Assembly (NCBI GenBank): GCA_031362155.1
Contig: JANLRZ010000035.1
Span: 1-54,335, forward strand
Direction of reading: 5' to 3'
Length of the DNA: 54,335 bases
From: JAENVU01 sp031362155
Lineage (GTDB): Bacteria > Actinomycetota > Acidimicrobiia > IMCC26256 > JAENVU01
A program made the translations under genes and the position numbers. Positions 42,214 to 53,495 of this stretch are shown piece after piece. The number at the start of each line of letters is the position of its first letter. The stretch's first letter is position 1. The notes under the pieces were generated by a model. That model searched no databases. It saw only the letters and a list, made by a program, of their open reading frames with translations, and had not been told where the DNA came from.

Positions 42214-42419
42214 CAGCGGGTCAGGATGCCACAAGGATGGTGACTCACCGGTGCTGGGCCACGCGGGCCGGCCCTGACGTGACGGTGGTGGTCATCGATG
42301 TGCACTGGCGACGTCCGCGACCCTGTCGGATTCCACTCTCTGGCTCGCCGCCGGTCACGATATCCAGCCGGAGCAGGGGGCAACCTCGGGGTTGAGTCCC
42401 GATCGACAGGAGCGAGTAC

Positions 42420-43700
42420 GTGAGATTGGACCGACAACAGAAGGCGGGATGGGTCTACCTCGCGGTGTCGATCAATGGCTTGGGCTACACGCTCAACGCG
42501 TACCGCCCGAGGCGGACGAATCGCCTGCTCTTCTTCTGGAGCTTCTTCGCATCCTGGATCACCATCGAACTGGCACCGTTCCATCTGATGGTGCAGATCG
42601 TCGCGACCGGCAGCTTTGCCAGCCAGGGCGCGTTGCGCACCCGTCCGGGCCGGGCCGGGCTGGTCATGACGTTCGCCTCGTGGGTCGGGCTGGCCTGGTC
42701 GATCCGTCAGAGCATGGCGGCGCGCCACGAAATCCGCGCTGCGCTGAGGGAGCTTCGCTATGACGAGCCCGAGCCAGATCTCCAACCCGTCGAGGTTCGT
42801 CGGAACATCACGTTCGCACGGGCGGGCGGTCGCGCCCTTCGACTCGACGTGCATGCGCCCGCGTCGCCGGCCGCGCCCGGAACCCGCCGGCCCGCACTGG
42901 TGCAGGTCCACGGCGGTGGCTGGTTGATCGGGTTCAAAGATCGTCAGGGTCAACTGCTCATGCGTCGGCTGGCGGCCCGAGGATGGGTCTGCTTCAACGT
43001 CGACTACCGATTGAGCCCCGCGGCCACCTTTCCCGATCATCTTGTCGACGTGAAGCGCGCGGTGGCGTGGATTCGTGAACACGCCGAGGACTACGGCATC
43101 GATCCGGATTTCGTGGCCATCACCGGCGGGTCCGCGGGCGGACATCTCGCGACCCTGACCGCGCTCACCGCGAACGATCCGGCGTACCAGCCCGACTTCG
43201 AGGGAACCGACACCTCAGTGCAGGCGGCGGTGCCGTTCTACGGCGTGTACGACTTCACCAACCGCAATCACGTTTGGCCAGACGAGACGCTGCCCTGGTT
43301 CCTGGAGCCGATCGTGATGAAAGCCCACCTCGCCGATGCGCCGGAGGCATTCGCGAAGGCGTCGCCGATCGACCAGGTCGGGCCCGACGCACCGCCGTTC
43401 TTCGTCATCCATGGCGAACTGGATGTTCTTGCGCCGATCGAGGACGCCCGCGAGTTCGTCGACCGGCTCCGCGCGGTCTCGAAGTCGCCCGTGTACTTCT
43501 TGGAGTTGCGCGGTGCCCAACACGCCTTCGACACCTTTGCGTCCATCAGAGCGAACGCGACCGTCGAGGCCGCCGCCCGGTTCCTTGCGGCCGTCTGGGC
43601 CTCACATCAAGTCGAGAATGCGGGCACCGCGTCGGTGGACGACATCAGCGACGTGGTCGAGAAGCAACTCGGTGCCGAGGTCGTCAAGGTCATCGACTGA
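42420..43700 (+). CDS. Membrane-anchored alpha/beta-hydrolase (HSL-type esterase)
   Basis: A 426-aa protein. The first 110 residues carry hydrophobic segments (LLFFWSFFASWITIELAPF, LVMTFASWVGLAW), suggesting membrane anchoring. The hydrolase domain has the oxyanion motif VHGGGWLIG, the nucleophile elbow GGSAGG, the Asp in HGELDVLAP and the His in GAQHAFD. This is the hormone-sensitive-lipase group of esterases/lipases; the substrate is probably a short or medium acyl ester. GTG 42420 follows AGGAG. It ends 5 bp from the convergent TrkA-like gene. The 206 bp before it contain no feature I can support. Confidence 0.87.
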   Translation: MRLDRQQKAGWVYLAVSINGLGYTLNAYRPRRTNRLLFFWSFFASWITIELAPFHLMVQIVATGSFASQGALRTRPGRAGLVMTFASWVGLAWSIRQSMAARHEIRAALRELRYDEPEPDLQPVEVRRNITFARAGGRALRLDVHAPASPAAPGTRRPALVQVHGGGWLIGFKDRQGQLLMRRLAARGWVCFNVDYRLSPAATFPDHLVDVKRAVAWIREHAEDYGIDPDFVAITGGSAGGHLATLTALTANDPAYQPDFEGTDTSVQAAVPFYGVYDFTNRNHVWPDETLPWFLEPIVMKAHLADAPEAFAKASPIDQVGPDAPPFFVIHGELDVLAPIEDAREFVDRLRAVSKSPVYFLELRGAQHAFDTFASIRANATVEAAARFLAAVWASHQVENAGTASVDDISDVVEKQLGAEVVKVID

Positions 43701-43705
43701 TCGGG

Positions 43706-44365
43706 TCAGTGGTCGGGACCTTTGGCCAGCTTGGATTCGAGCGTGGGGAGCGCGGCCAGGTTCGCCATCACATGCAGGACGTCGCCTTCTTGGCCGACGA
43801 GGTCGGGCCGCACGACCTGCGCGGTGCCGAGTCGGGTGACGGCGGCAAGCGAGAACACGCCGGGCTCGTCCATGCCCGCAAGCTTTTTCCCTGCCCACGC
43901 CACGGGCAGGTTGCGCTCGACCAGGCCGACGGCACCCGCCGAGTCGGTCCAGTCGGCGATGCTCGGCGTGGGGAGGAGGCGGCGCAACACTTGGTCGGTG
44001 GTCCAGGCGACCGTCGCGACGGTCGGGATCCCGAGCCGCTGGTAGATGACTGCGCGGCGCGGGTCGTAGATCCGGGCGACAACGTGCTCGACTTCGAACG
44101 TTTCCCGAGCGACGCGCGCCGCCATGATGTTCGAGTTGTCACCGCTGGTGACGGCGGCCACGGCCGTCGCGTCGCGGACGCCGGCGGCCTCGAGGGTGTC
44201 GCGATCGAAGCCGAAGCCGACGAGGCGGTAACCGCCGAAGCCTTTCGGGAGTCGACGGAAGGCGTCCTGCTTCTTGTCGATGATGGCGACCGTGTGATCC
44301 AGCCGCTCGAGCGCGCCTGCGAGTTCACTGCCGACGCGACCGCATCCGATGACGACAACGTGCAC
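43706..44365 (-). CDS. TrkA-family potassium-uptake regulator (first copy)
   Basis: A 219-aa cytosolic protein with an N-terminal RCK/TrkA-N Rossmann domain (VVVIGCGRVGSELAGALE; TSGDNSNIMAARVARE; VVARIYDPRRAVIYQ) and a C-terminal TrkA-C-like domain (AGMDEPGVFSLAAVTR). It binds NAD(H) or nucleotide and gates K+ transport. GTG 44365 (MHVVVIG) is the start. It parallels the CeoB/CeoC pair of mycobacteria: a second TrkA-like gene lies at 44846, with the OB-fold gene between. It is divergent from the OB-fold gene. Confidence 0.88.
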   Translation of the reverse strand: MHVVVIGCGRVGSELAGALERLDHTVAIIDKKQDAFRRLPKGFGGYRLVGFGFDRDTLEAAGVRDATAVAAVTSGDNSNIMAARVARETFEVEHVVARIYDPRRAVIYQRLGIPTVATVAWTTDQVLRRLLPTPSIADWTDSAGAVGLVERNLPVAWAGKKLAGMDEPGVFSLAAVTRLGTAQVVRPDLVGQEGDVLHVMANLAALPTLESKLAKGPDH

Positions 44366-44479
44366 GTCTGGCTCACCTTCTGTGTTGGTTCCGGGATCCC
44401 GTGCGGGTTCGGACGATGCTACCGGCGGTACCGTAGAGGGGACGGCTTCGGCCGGACCGCCGTACTCGTGGAGGGCGAC

Positions 44480-44833
44480 ATGGGTGTTCGCAACGTGATG
44501 AAGCGCATGGGTCAGTCGGTCGAGGAGGCCGACCGCGAGAAGCTCAGGGAGTTCTGTCGTGGCCTGGATGTGTCGCCGCTCAACGACCTCCCCCTACGGA
44601 CGCCGGTTCGACTCGCCGGTGAGGTGACGTCCATCCGGATCGTTCCGCGCGCCGGCGCGCCGGCGGTGGAGGCCACGATCAAGGATGGTCACGGCGCAGT
44701 GGTCGCAGTGTTTCTCGGACGGGGCCGAGTCCGAGGAATGACGCCCGGGCGGCGGGTGAAGCTTCAAGGCGTGGTGCTCGCAGAAGGCAACGAGCAGTTG
44801 GTCTACAACCCGACCTACGAGCTGTGCCCGTAG
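44480..44833 (+). CDS. OB-fold nucleic-acid-binding-like protein
   Basis: A 117-aa protein with a helical N-terminus (MGVRNVMKRMGQSVEEADRE) and an OB-fold (LRTPVRLAGEVTSIRIVP, VEATIKDGHGAVVAVFLGR, KLQGVVLAEGNEQLVYNP). Similar small proteins (Rv2694c type) sit beside TrkA-like genes in actinobacteria, so the linkage is conserved, but the role is unknown. ATG 44480 is the start; the frame runs open upstream but overlaps the opposite gene. The stop is TAG. Confidence 0.82.
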   Translation: MGVRNVMKRMGQSVEEADREKLREFCRGLDVSPLNDLPLRTPVRLAGEVTSIRIVPRAGAPAVEATIKDGHGAVVAVFLGRGRVRGMTPGRRVKLQGVVLAEGNEQLVYNPTYELCP

Positions 44834-44845
44834 GTCATCGGGGGC

Positions 44846-45523
44846 TCAGCTGGCGGCGGCACTCTCACCGGTGAGGATCTGGCGGATCTGATCCTCGGAT
44901 TCGGGAGTCACCAGGGCCAACACTTCGTCGCCGGCCTCGAACGTCGTCTCACCGCGCGGTACGACGAGGTGTTCGTCGCGCAGGATTGCGACAATCGTGG
45001 CCTCACGGGGAAGCGGAATGGTCGCGATCGAGCTGCCGACGACCTCGGCGGTGTCGGCGAGGGTGACTTCCACGAGGCGGGCGAGGCCGCCCTCGAAGCG
45101 CAGGATCTCGACGAGCTTGCCGACGCTCACTGCCTCTTCGACGAGTGCAGTGATCAACGTGGGCGTCGAGACGAACAGGTCGACCCCCCAGTTCTCGGTG
45201 AACATCCATTCGTTCTTCGGATGGTTCACGCGTGCGATCACCCGCGGAATCCCGAACTCCTGTTTGGCGAGCAGCGACACGACCAGGTTGTCTTCGTCGT
45301 CGCCGGTGGCGGCGACCAGGACTTCGCACTTGTCGAGGCCGGCTTCGCGGAGCGACGAAACCTCGCAGGCGTCGCCGATGTACCACTCGATGCCTTCATC
45401 GACCGTGGTCCGGTCCTGGACGGGTTGCTTCTGCTCGATGAGCAGCACCTCGTGGCCGGCCTGGTGGAGGGAGGCGGCGACATGTTGTCCGACGTTGCCG
45501 GCCCCGGCGATAGCGACTCGCAT
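44846..45523 (-). CDS. TrkA-family potassium-uptake regulator (second copy)
   Basis: A 225-aa RCK protein. TrkA-N has AIAGAGNVGQHVAASLHQ, AATGDDEDNLVVSLLAKQEF and VIARVNHPKNEWMF. The TrkA-C domain (GSSIATIPLPREATIVAILRD; GDEVLALVTPESEDQI) binds ligand. ATG 45523 lies only 45 bp from the divergent permease start, so the permease and this regulator probably share a control region and act together in K+ uptake. The frame continues upstream to 47389, but only as overlap with the permease gene. Confidence 0.88.
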   Translation of the reverse strand: MRVAIAGAGNVGQHVAASLHQAGHEVLLIEQKQPVQDRTTVDEGIEWYIGDACEVSSLREAGLDKCEVLVAATGDDEDNLVVSLLAKQEFGIPRVIARVNHPKNEWMFTENWGVDLFVSTPTLITALVEEAVSVGKLVEILRFEGGLARLVEVTLADTAEVVGSSIATIPLPREATIVAILRDEHLVVPRGETTFEAGDEVLALVTPESEDQIRQILTGESAAAS

Positions 45524-45568
45524 CGGAGTGAACCTAGTTCTCCGGAGCCGTAAGTTGCGGGCTCGGCC

Positions 45569-47470
45569 GTGACAGACTCGTCGAAATCTGAGAGTCGCCG
45601 GGAGAGGGATTGGGGTCTGGTGTCGGTCGTCAAACGCATCTTGGTCGGTCGGCCGTTGGCCACGACCGAGCAGGAACACCAGCGGATCAACAAGGTCACC
45701 GCCCTCGCAGTCTTTTCGTCTGACGCGATCTCGTCGACGGCCTACGCCACGGAGGAGATTCTCTTCGTCGTCGCGCTCGGCTCGTCGAGCCTGGCGCTGG
45801 GGTTGGAGACGTTGGTCCCGATCTCGATCGCCGTCGCGATCATCCTGGCCATCGTCATCACGTCCTACCGGCAGACGATCTTTGCCTATCCAAGTGGCGG
45901 CGGCTCCTACGTGGTGAGTCGAGAGAATCTCGGCGAGATGCCGTCGCTGGTCGCGGGTGCGTCGCTCCTGGTTGATTACATCCTCACCGTCGCGGTGTCG
46001 ATCTCGGCCGGGGTTGCGGCCATCATTTCGATTCCGTCGCTCCGCGACCTGGCGAACTACCGCGTGGAGATCGCGCTCGTGCTGATTGCCCTGATCACTC
46101 TGGCAAACCTGCGCGGGATCAAAGAGTCCGGCCGGCTGTTTGCCGTACCCACCTACGTGTACATCGTCATCCTCGTCACGCTGTTGGGCTTTGGGCTCTA
46201 CCAGGCCTTGTTCGGCGACCTCGGCCGGGTGCCGTTCGACGCCAAGGCGTTCGAGGAAGCCGGGGGGCTGCGGGAGGTCGGTGGGTCGCTCGGGCTCTTC
46301 TTGCTTCTGAAGGGTTTCTCGTCCGGCGCCGTCGCCCTCACCGGCGTCGAAGCGATCTCCAACGGAGTACCCGCATTCCGGCGGCCGGAGTCGAAGAATG
46401 CGGCGATCACGCTGGTGTGGATGGGCCTGATTCTCGGCACGCTCTTCTTCGGGGTCTCGGTGCTTGCCCACCACACGCACCCGTATCCGAGTCATGACCA
46501 GACCGTGTTCTCCCAGATGGGCCTGCTCGTGTTCGGGAATGGCCCGCTGTACTTGGTTCTTCAGGTCGCGACCGCCCTGATCTTGATTCTCGCGGCCAAT
46601 ACCGCCTACGCCGACTTCCCCCGGATCTCCTCGATCATCGCCCAGGACAAGTACTTGCCCCGTCAACTGGCGAACCGCGGCGACCGGCTGGTGTTTTCGA
46701 ACGGCGTGGTGATTCTGGCGGTGTTCGCCGGCATTCTCATCGTCGCGTTCGGCGGCCTGACCAACGCGCTGATCCCGCTCTACGCCGTCGGCGTGTTCAC
46801 ATCCTTCACCTTGAGTCAAGCCGGCATGGTGCGTCACCACCTGAAGGAACGCGAGCCGCGGTGGAAGTTCAATGCGTGGCTGAACGGTGTCGGCGCGGTC
46901 ACAACGCTCGTCATTCTCCTTGTCGTCGCCACCACCAAGTTCACCGAGGGCGCGTTTCTTCCGATCATCGTGATCCCGCTCATCATCTGGCTGTTCAAGT
47001 CGATTCACACCCACTACACGACGATCGAGAAGGGTCTCGAGGCGGCACCCGACTACAAGGCGCGGCCGATGAACCACACCGTGGTGGTGCTGATCGGCAG
47101 CGTGCACCGCGGTTCGTTGGAGGCGCTCGCGTACGCGAAGTCGCTGCGGCCCTCCCGCCTGCTCGCGGTCACGGTCGTGACCGATGAAGACGAGCAGGAG
47201 AAAATCGCGCGCCAGTGGGCCCAGTACGAGATCGACGTACCGCTCGAAATCGTGTTCTCGCCGTACCGTGAGCTGGCGCGCCCGGTACTGCGGTTCGTGG
47301 AGGAGATCGACGCCACCCGGTCCAACGACATCGTCACCGTGGTGATCCCCGAGTTCGTCGTCAGCTCCTGGTGGGGCCAGCTGCTCCACAACCAGAGCGC
47401 GCTCTTCTTGAAGGGGCGTCTGCTCTTCCGCAAGGGCACCGTGGTCACCTCAGTCCCGTATCACGTGTGA
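45569..47470 (+). CDS. KimA-like APC-superfamily potassium permease
   Basis: A 633-aa integral membrane protein. It closely follows the pattern of the K+ importer KimA: VFSSDAISSTAYATEEIL, SYRQTIFAYPSGGGSYVVSRENLGE, SLLVDYILTVAVSISAG, LLLKGFSSGAVALTGVEAIS, LILAANTAYADFPRI and IPLYAVGVFTSFTLSQAGM. The cytosolic C-terminal domain is also KimA-like and ends LLHNQSALFLKGRLLFRKGT. Older annotations call such proteins amino-acid permeases. Adjacent TrkA-type regulators support potassium. There is no room for a c-di-AMP riboswitch in the 45-bp leader. GTG 45569 is the start. Confidence 0.85.
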   Translation: MTDSSKSESRRERDWGLVSVVKRILVGRPLATTEQEHQRINKVTALAVFSSDAISSTAYATEEILFVVALGSSSLALGLETLVPISIAVAIILAIVITSYRQTIFAYPSGGGSYVVSRENLGEMPSLVAGASLLVDYILTVAVSISAGVAAIISIPSLRDLANYRVEIALVLIALITLANLRGIKESGRLFAVPTYVYIVILVTLLGFGLYQALFGDLGRVPFDAKAFEEAGGLREVGGSLGLFLLLKGFSSGAVALTGVEAISNGVPAFRRPESKNAAITLVWMGLILGTLFFGVSVLAHHTHPYPSHDQTVFSQMGLLVFGNGPLYLVLQVATALILILAANTAYADFPRISSIIAQDKYLPRQLANRGDRLVFSNGVVILAVFAGILIVAFGGLTNALIPLYAVGVFTSFTLSQAGMVRHHLKEREPRWKFNAWLNGVGAVTTLVILLVVATTKFTEGAFLPIIVIPLIIWLFKSIHTHYTTIEKGLEAAPDYKARPMNHTVVVLIGSVHRGSLEALAYAKSLRPSRLLAVTVVTDEDEQEKIARQWAQYEIDVPLEIVFSPYRELARPVLRFVEEIDATRSNDIVTVVIPEFVVSSWWGQLLHNQSALFLKGRLLFRKGTVVTSVPYHV

Positions 47471-47540
47471 TTTGAAGTGCGCGAGGCCGAGTTCGGGTTC
47501 TCGCGCTCGCTTCGATCAGCACCCTGCTGGCTTGGCTAGA

Positions 47541-47570
47541 TTGACGGCCTTCGCGACGGACCTTTAGCGT
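47541..47570 (+). promoter_or_regulatory. Probable hppA promoter
   Basis: TTGACG (47541-47546) and TAGCGT (47565-47570) have an 18-bp spacer and match the -35 and -10 well for an actinobacterium. Transcription would begin about 60 nt before the hppA ATG. Confidence 0.5.
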
Positions 47571-47638
47571 CGCCGGGCTTTGGGGTACCACGACGGCGTG
47601 AGCGCGCCCGTTTCAACCAGCAAGGAGCACCGCAGCAC

Positions 47639-49963
<2,325 letters not shown>

Positions 49964-49988
49964 GTCGCACGGAACTTCAGAGAAGAGA

Positions 49989-50017
49989 AACGCCCCGCAG
50001 CTCAGCTGCGGGGCGTT
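49989..50017. terminator. Bidirectional terminator between hppA and dedA
   Basis: AACGCCCCGCAGCT (49989-50002) and AGCTGCGGGGCGTT (50004-50017) are perfectly complementary, with TCTCATTT downstream on + and TCTCTTCT-like sequence on -. It lies between convergent stops. Confidence 0.85.
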
Positions 50018-50026
50018 CTCATTTCG

Positions 50027-50653
50027 CTACTGCTGCTTCTTCCGCTTGTGTTTGCGGTACTCGAGGAACGGCGGGATGAGCGAGAGCAGGATGACGACAC
50101 CGATGATCGGGAGCAGGTATTTGTCGATGTTGTCGGCACCGATCTGCGAGCCGAGGAAATAGCCGAGCAGCGTCACGCCGACCGCCCAGAGGAACCCGCC
50201 CGCGATGTTGTACACGAGGAACGTGCGGTACGGCATGGCTCCCACGCCGGCCAAGATGGGAGCAAAGGTCCGGACGACGGGAACGAAGCGTGCCATCACG
50301 ATGGTCTTGGCGCCGTGCTCCTCGAAGTAGGCGTTGGCCTTTTCCACGTGCTCCTGCTTGAACAGGCGGGAGTTCGGGCGTTTGAAGATCGACGGCCCGA
50401 CCCGCTTGCCGAAGGCGTAGCCCACCTGGTCGCCGGCGACGGCGGCGATGAAGCAACCGATCAGGATCACCCAGATGTTGAGGCTGTCCGGCCGTGACGC
50501 GAAGAGCCCGGCCGTGAAAAGGAGCGAGTCGCCGGGGAGGAAGAACCCGATCAGCAGCCCGGACTCGGCGAAAATAATGAGAATGAGACCAATTGTTCCG
50601 AATGATCGGAGCAGCTGCTGCGGGTCGATGGAGTCGGTGATACTGGCAAGCAT
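50027..50653 (-). CDS. DedA-family membrane protein
   Basis: A 208-aa SNARE-associated/VTT-domain protein. Bacterial members move undecaprenyl phosphate or other phospholipids across the membrane. Motifs are the re-entrant GFFLPGDSLLFTAG, AVAGDQVGYAFGKRVG, the conserved ARFVPVVRTFAPILAG with its essential Arg and Pro residues, and YNIAGGFLWAVGVTLLGYFLG. The C-terminus is lysine-rich. It starts at ATG 50653 and ends with TAG, convergent with hppA. Confidence 0.9.
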   Translation of the reverse strand: MLASITDSIDPQQLLRSFGTIGLILIIFAESGLLIGFFLPGDSLLFTAGLFASRPDSLNIWVILIGCFIAAVAGDQVGYAFGKRVGPSIFKRPNSRLFKQEHVEKANAYFEEHGAKTIVMARFVPVVRTFAPILAGVGAMPYRTFLVYNIAGGFLWAVGVTLLGYFLGSQIGADNIDKYLLPIIGVVILLSLIPPFLEYRKHKRKKQQ

Positions 50654-50738
50654 CAGGGCACACTAGAGCGGGGATCCGGGCGTACCGGGTCCGGCGGGCG
50701 CTACGTTCGGCCCGTCCCTTGTTCCATTCACAGAAAAT

Positions 50739-53495
50739 TTGGCCGTGCCGAAGTCGCTGGTGATCGTCGAATCCAAGACCAAAGCCGACACGATCGGTCG
50801 CTTTCTCGGCGATGATTTCACCGTCTTGGCCAGCTTCGGCCACGTCCGTGACCTGCCTCGGAAGGGCCTCGGCGTCGACGTCGACGATCACTTCCGACTC
50901 GAGTACGCCCCCCCGGAGGGGCGGGCCAAGGACGTTGTCTCCACGCTCCGCAAGGCGATGAAGAACGCCGACGAGCTTTACCTCGCGACGGATGAGGATC
51001 GCGAGGGAGAGGCCATCGCCTGGCATCTCATCGAGGTCCTGAAGCCGAAGACCTCGGTGAAGCGAATGGTGTTCCACGAGATCACCAGGGAGGCCATCGA
51101 CGCGGCGATCGCCAACCCGCGCGAGCTCGACATGAAGCTCGTGGAGGCGCAGGAAGGCCGCCGGACGCTCGACCGGCTCGTCGGGTACGAAGTCTCACCG
51201 GTGCTGTGGCGTCGCGTGGGCGGTGCTCGCTCCGCCGGTCGGGTGCAAAGCGTTGCCGTGCGACTCGTCGTCGAGCGCGAACGCGAGCGGATGGCGTTCC
51301 GCACTGCCGAGTTCTGGGATCTCGACGGTCGGTTCGCGGCGCGCGGCACCGAGTTCGCCGCGCGGCTCGTCGAACTCGACGGCCGCCGGGTGGCGACCGG
51401 TCGTGACTTCGATCCGGCCACCGGTCTGCTCGCACCGGATGCCGTGGCTGCGCACCTGCTCGAAGACGGCGCCCGTGCGCTGGCGGGTCGGCTTGCGGAT
51501 TCGGCATTTCAGGTGCGCCAGGTCGAGGCCAAAGACTTCACCGAGCGCCCGAAGCCACCGTTCAAGACCACGACCATGCAGCAAGAGGCCGGCAACAAGC
51601 TGCGATTCAGCGCCGGTCGCACGATGTCGGTCGCGCAGGGCCTCTACGAGCGTGGCTACATCACGTATATGCGGACCGACTCGATCAGTCTCTCGAATCA
51701 AGCGGTCGACGCGGCCCGGGCCCAGATCGTGGAGCGGTTCGGCCAGGCCTACCTTCCGCCGGCGCCGCGGTCCTACGCGAACACGACGAAGAACGCTCAA
51801 GAAGCTCACGAAGCGATCCGCCCGGCGGGTGCGCGCTTTCGGACTCCCGAAGCCGTGCGGTCCGAACTCTCACGCGACGAACTCGCACTGTACGAGCTGA
51901 TCTGGATGCGCACCGTCGCCAGTCAGATGACCGATGCCCGTGGGCGCCGGGTCACGATCCGGCTCGGCGGGTCGTCGAGCGCCGGCGAAGATGCGGTCTT
52001 CCGCGCCTCGGGGAAATCGTACGAATTCCTCGGGTTCCGCATGGCCTACGTCGACGTGTCCGACGATCCGAGCGCGGCCGACGAGGACGAGGCGGTGCTT
52101 CCCGCCGTCGGCGAAGGCGAGGGAGTGGCGTGCAACGCGTTGGACGCGAACGGTCACACCACCCAACCTCCGGCCCGCTACACCGAGGCCACCCTGGTCA
52201 AGGTGCTCGAAGACTCCGGCATCGGTCGCCCGTCGACCTATGCGTCGATCATCAACACGATCACGAGCGAACGCGGGTACGTGTGGAAGAAGGGCAACGC
52301 ACTGGTGCCGTCGTGGACGGCCTTCGCCAAGACGCAGTTGCTGGAGCGGTACTTCGCCCATCTTGTCGACTACTCGTTCACCGCGACGATGGAAGAAGCA
52401 CTCGACGCCGTCGCTCGCGGTGAAGGCGAGTCCGAGAAGTGGCTGCACTCCTTCTACTTCGGCAACGGCACTGCGGGGCTCCGCGAACTCGTGTCCGAGG
52501 ACAACCTCGCGCAGATCAACATGAGCGAGGTCAACAAGGTCCTGATCGGTCACGACGACACCGGAGGCGAGTACGTCGTGCGCGTGTGGAACACCGGCGA
52601 GTCGCTGCATCATGGCGATGAGAAGTGTCCGCTGCCGGCCGATCTGCCTCCTGACGAACTGACCGTCGAACGATGTGCCGAGCTGATCGCCAAGGGCGCG
52701 GCCGGGCCACGCGAACTCGGCGCCGACCCGGCGACCGGCTTGATGGTGCTCTCGCTGAACGGTCGGTTCGGTCCGTTCGTGCAACTCGGCGTGCTCGAAG
52801 ACGGCGCGAAGTCGAAGGTCAAGCCGCCCCGTGCCTCGCTGTTCAAGAGCATGGATCCGGAGACGGTCGATCTCGAAACCGCGCTGAAGTTGCTCGCGTT
52901 GCCGCGGATCGTGGGTGCCGATGCCGAAGGCAACGAGATCACCGCGCAGAACGGTCGCTACGGCCCGTATCTCAAGAAGGGCACCGACAGCCGGAGTCTC
53001 GAGGCCGAAGATCAGATCTTCACCTGCACGTTGGAGCAGGCCGAAACGATTTTCGCCCAACCCAAACGCGGTCGCGGCCAAACCGCAAAGCCGCCGCTCG
53101 CCGAGTTGGGGGAGAGCCCTGATACTGGCAAGCCCATCCGAGTCCTCGACGGTCGATTCGGTCCGTACGTGACCGACGGTGCCACCAACGCGACGATCCG
53201 ACGCGGCCTGGATCCGGAGACGATCACCTTCGAGGACGCGCTCGACCTGTTGCGCGAGCGCGCCGCGAAGGGCCCGTCGACCAAGGCCAAGAAGACCGCC
53301 AAGAAGCCCGCGAAGAAGGCCGCCAAGAAGACCGCCAAGAAGACCGCGAAGAAGACTGCGAAGAAGGCAACGAAGGATCCGTTGACCGGAACGACTCGCG
53401 TCGTCAAGAAGGGTCAGAGTTCGGTGGCGAGGAAGGCGGCGGCGAAGAAGGCGGCGGCGGTCGAGGCACTCGGTAGCGGTGACGCCCCCTTCTGA
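50739..53495 (+). CDS. topA: DNA topoisomerase I (type IA) with lysine-rich tail
   Basis: Relaxes negative supercoils, 918 aa. The TOPRIM domain has LVIVESKTKADTIGRFLG and TDEDREGEAIAWH. The catalytic Tyr310 is in GYITYMRTDS, and the catalytic Arg is in the same motif. GIGRPSTYASII and related core motifs are present. No CxxC zinc fingers are seen; instead there are three TopC-type repeats (NGRFGPFVQLG, NGRYGPYLKKG, DGRFGPYVTDG), then a histone-H1-like Lys/Ala tail as in actinobacterial enzymes. TTG 50739 or GTG 50745 is the start; neither has a clear ribosome site. The stop overlaps the MFS gene by 17 bp. Confidence 0.95.
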   Translation: MAVPKSLVIVESKTKADTIGRFLGDDFTVLASFGHVRDLPRKGLGVDVDDHFRLEYAPPEGRAKDVVSTLRKAMKNADELYLATDEDREGEAIAWHLIEVLKPKTSVKRMVFHEITREAIDAAIANPRELDMKLVEAQEGRRTLDRLVGYEVSPVLWRRVGGARSAGRVQSVAVRLVVERERERMAFRTAEFWDLDGRFAARGTEFAARLVELDGRRVATGRDFDPATGLLAPDAVAAHLLEDGARALAGRLADSAFQVRQVEAKDFTERPKPPFKTTTMQQEAGNKLRFSAGRTMSVAQGLYERGYITYMRTDSISLSNQAVDAARAQIVERFGQAYLPPAPRSYANTTKNAQEAHEAIRPAGARFRTPEAVRSELSRDELALYELIWMRTVASQMTDARGRRVTIRLGGSSSAGEDAVFRASGKSYEFLGFRMAYVDVSDDPSAADEDEAVLPAVGEGEGVACNALDANGHTTQPPARYTEATLVKVLEDSGIGRPSTYASIINTITSERGYVWKKGNALVPSWTAFAKTQLLERYFAHLVDYSFTATMEEALDAVARGEGESEKWLHSFYFGNGTAGLRELVSEDNLAQINMSEVNKVLIGHDDTGGEYVVRVWNTGESLHHGDEKCPLPADLPPDELTVERCAELIAKGAAGPRELGADPATGLMVLSLNGRFGPFVQLGVLEDGAKSKVKPPRASLFKSMDPETVDLETALKLLALPRIVGADAEGNEITAQNGRYGPYLKKGTDSRSLEAEDQIFTCTLEQAETIFAQPKRGRGQTAKPPLAELGESPDTGKPIRVLDGRFGPYVTDGATNATIRRGLDPETITFEDALDLLRERAAKGPSTKAKKTAKKPAKKAAKKTAKKTAKKTAKKATKDPLTGTTRVVKKGQSSVARKAAAKKAAAVEALGSGDAPF
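53283..53375 (+). repeat. Tandem AAGAAG-type repeats coding the topA tail
   Basis: Degenerate 9- to 12-bp units (AAGAAGACCGCC, AAGAAGGCC, AAGAAGACTGCG) repeat through this stretch and encode TAKKPAKKAAKK-like sequence. Slippage could change the tail length between strains. Confidence 0.7.

Noticed and set aside
42214..42419. A hidden gene or RNA in the widest intergenic gap.
   Set aside because: No conserved reading frame, strong hairpin or convincing promoter pair was visible.
45524..45568. c-di-AMP (ydaO-type) riboswitch before the KimA-like gene.
   Set aside because: The intergenic gap is 45 bp, too short for the aptamer.
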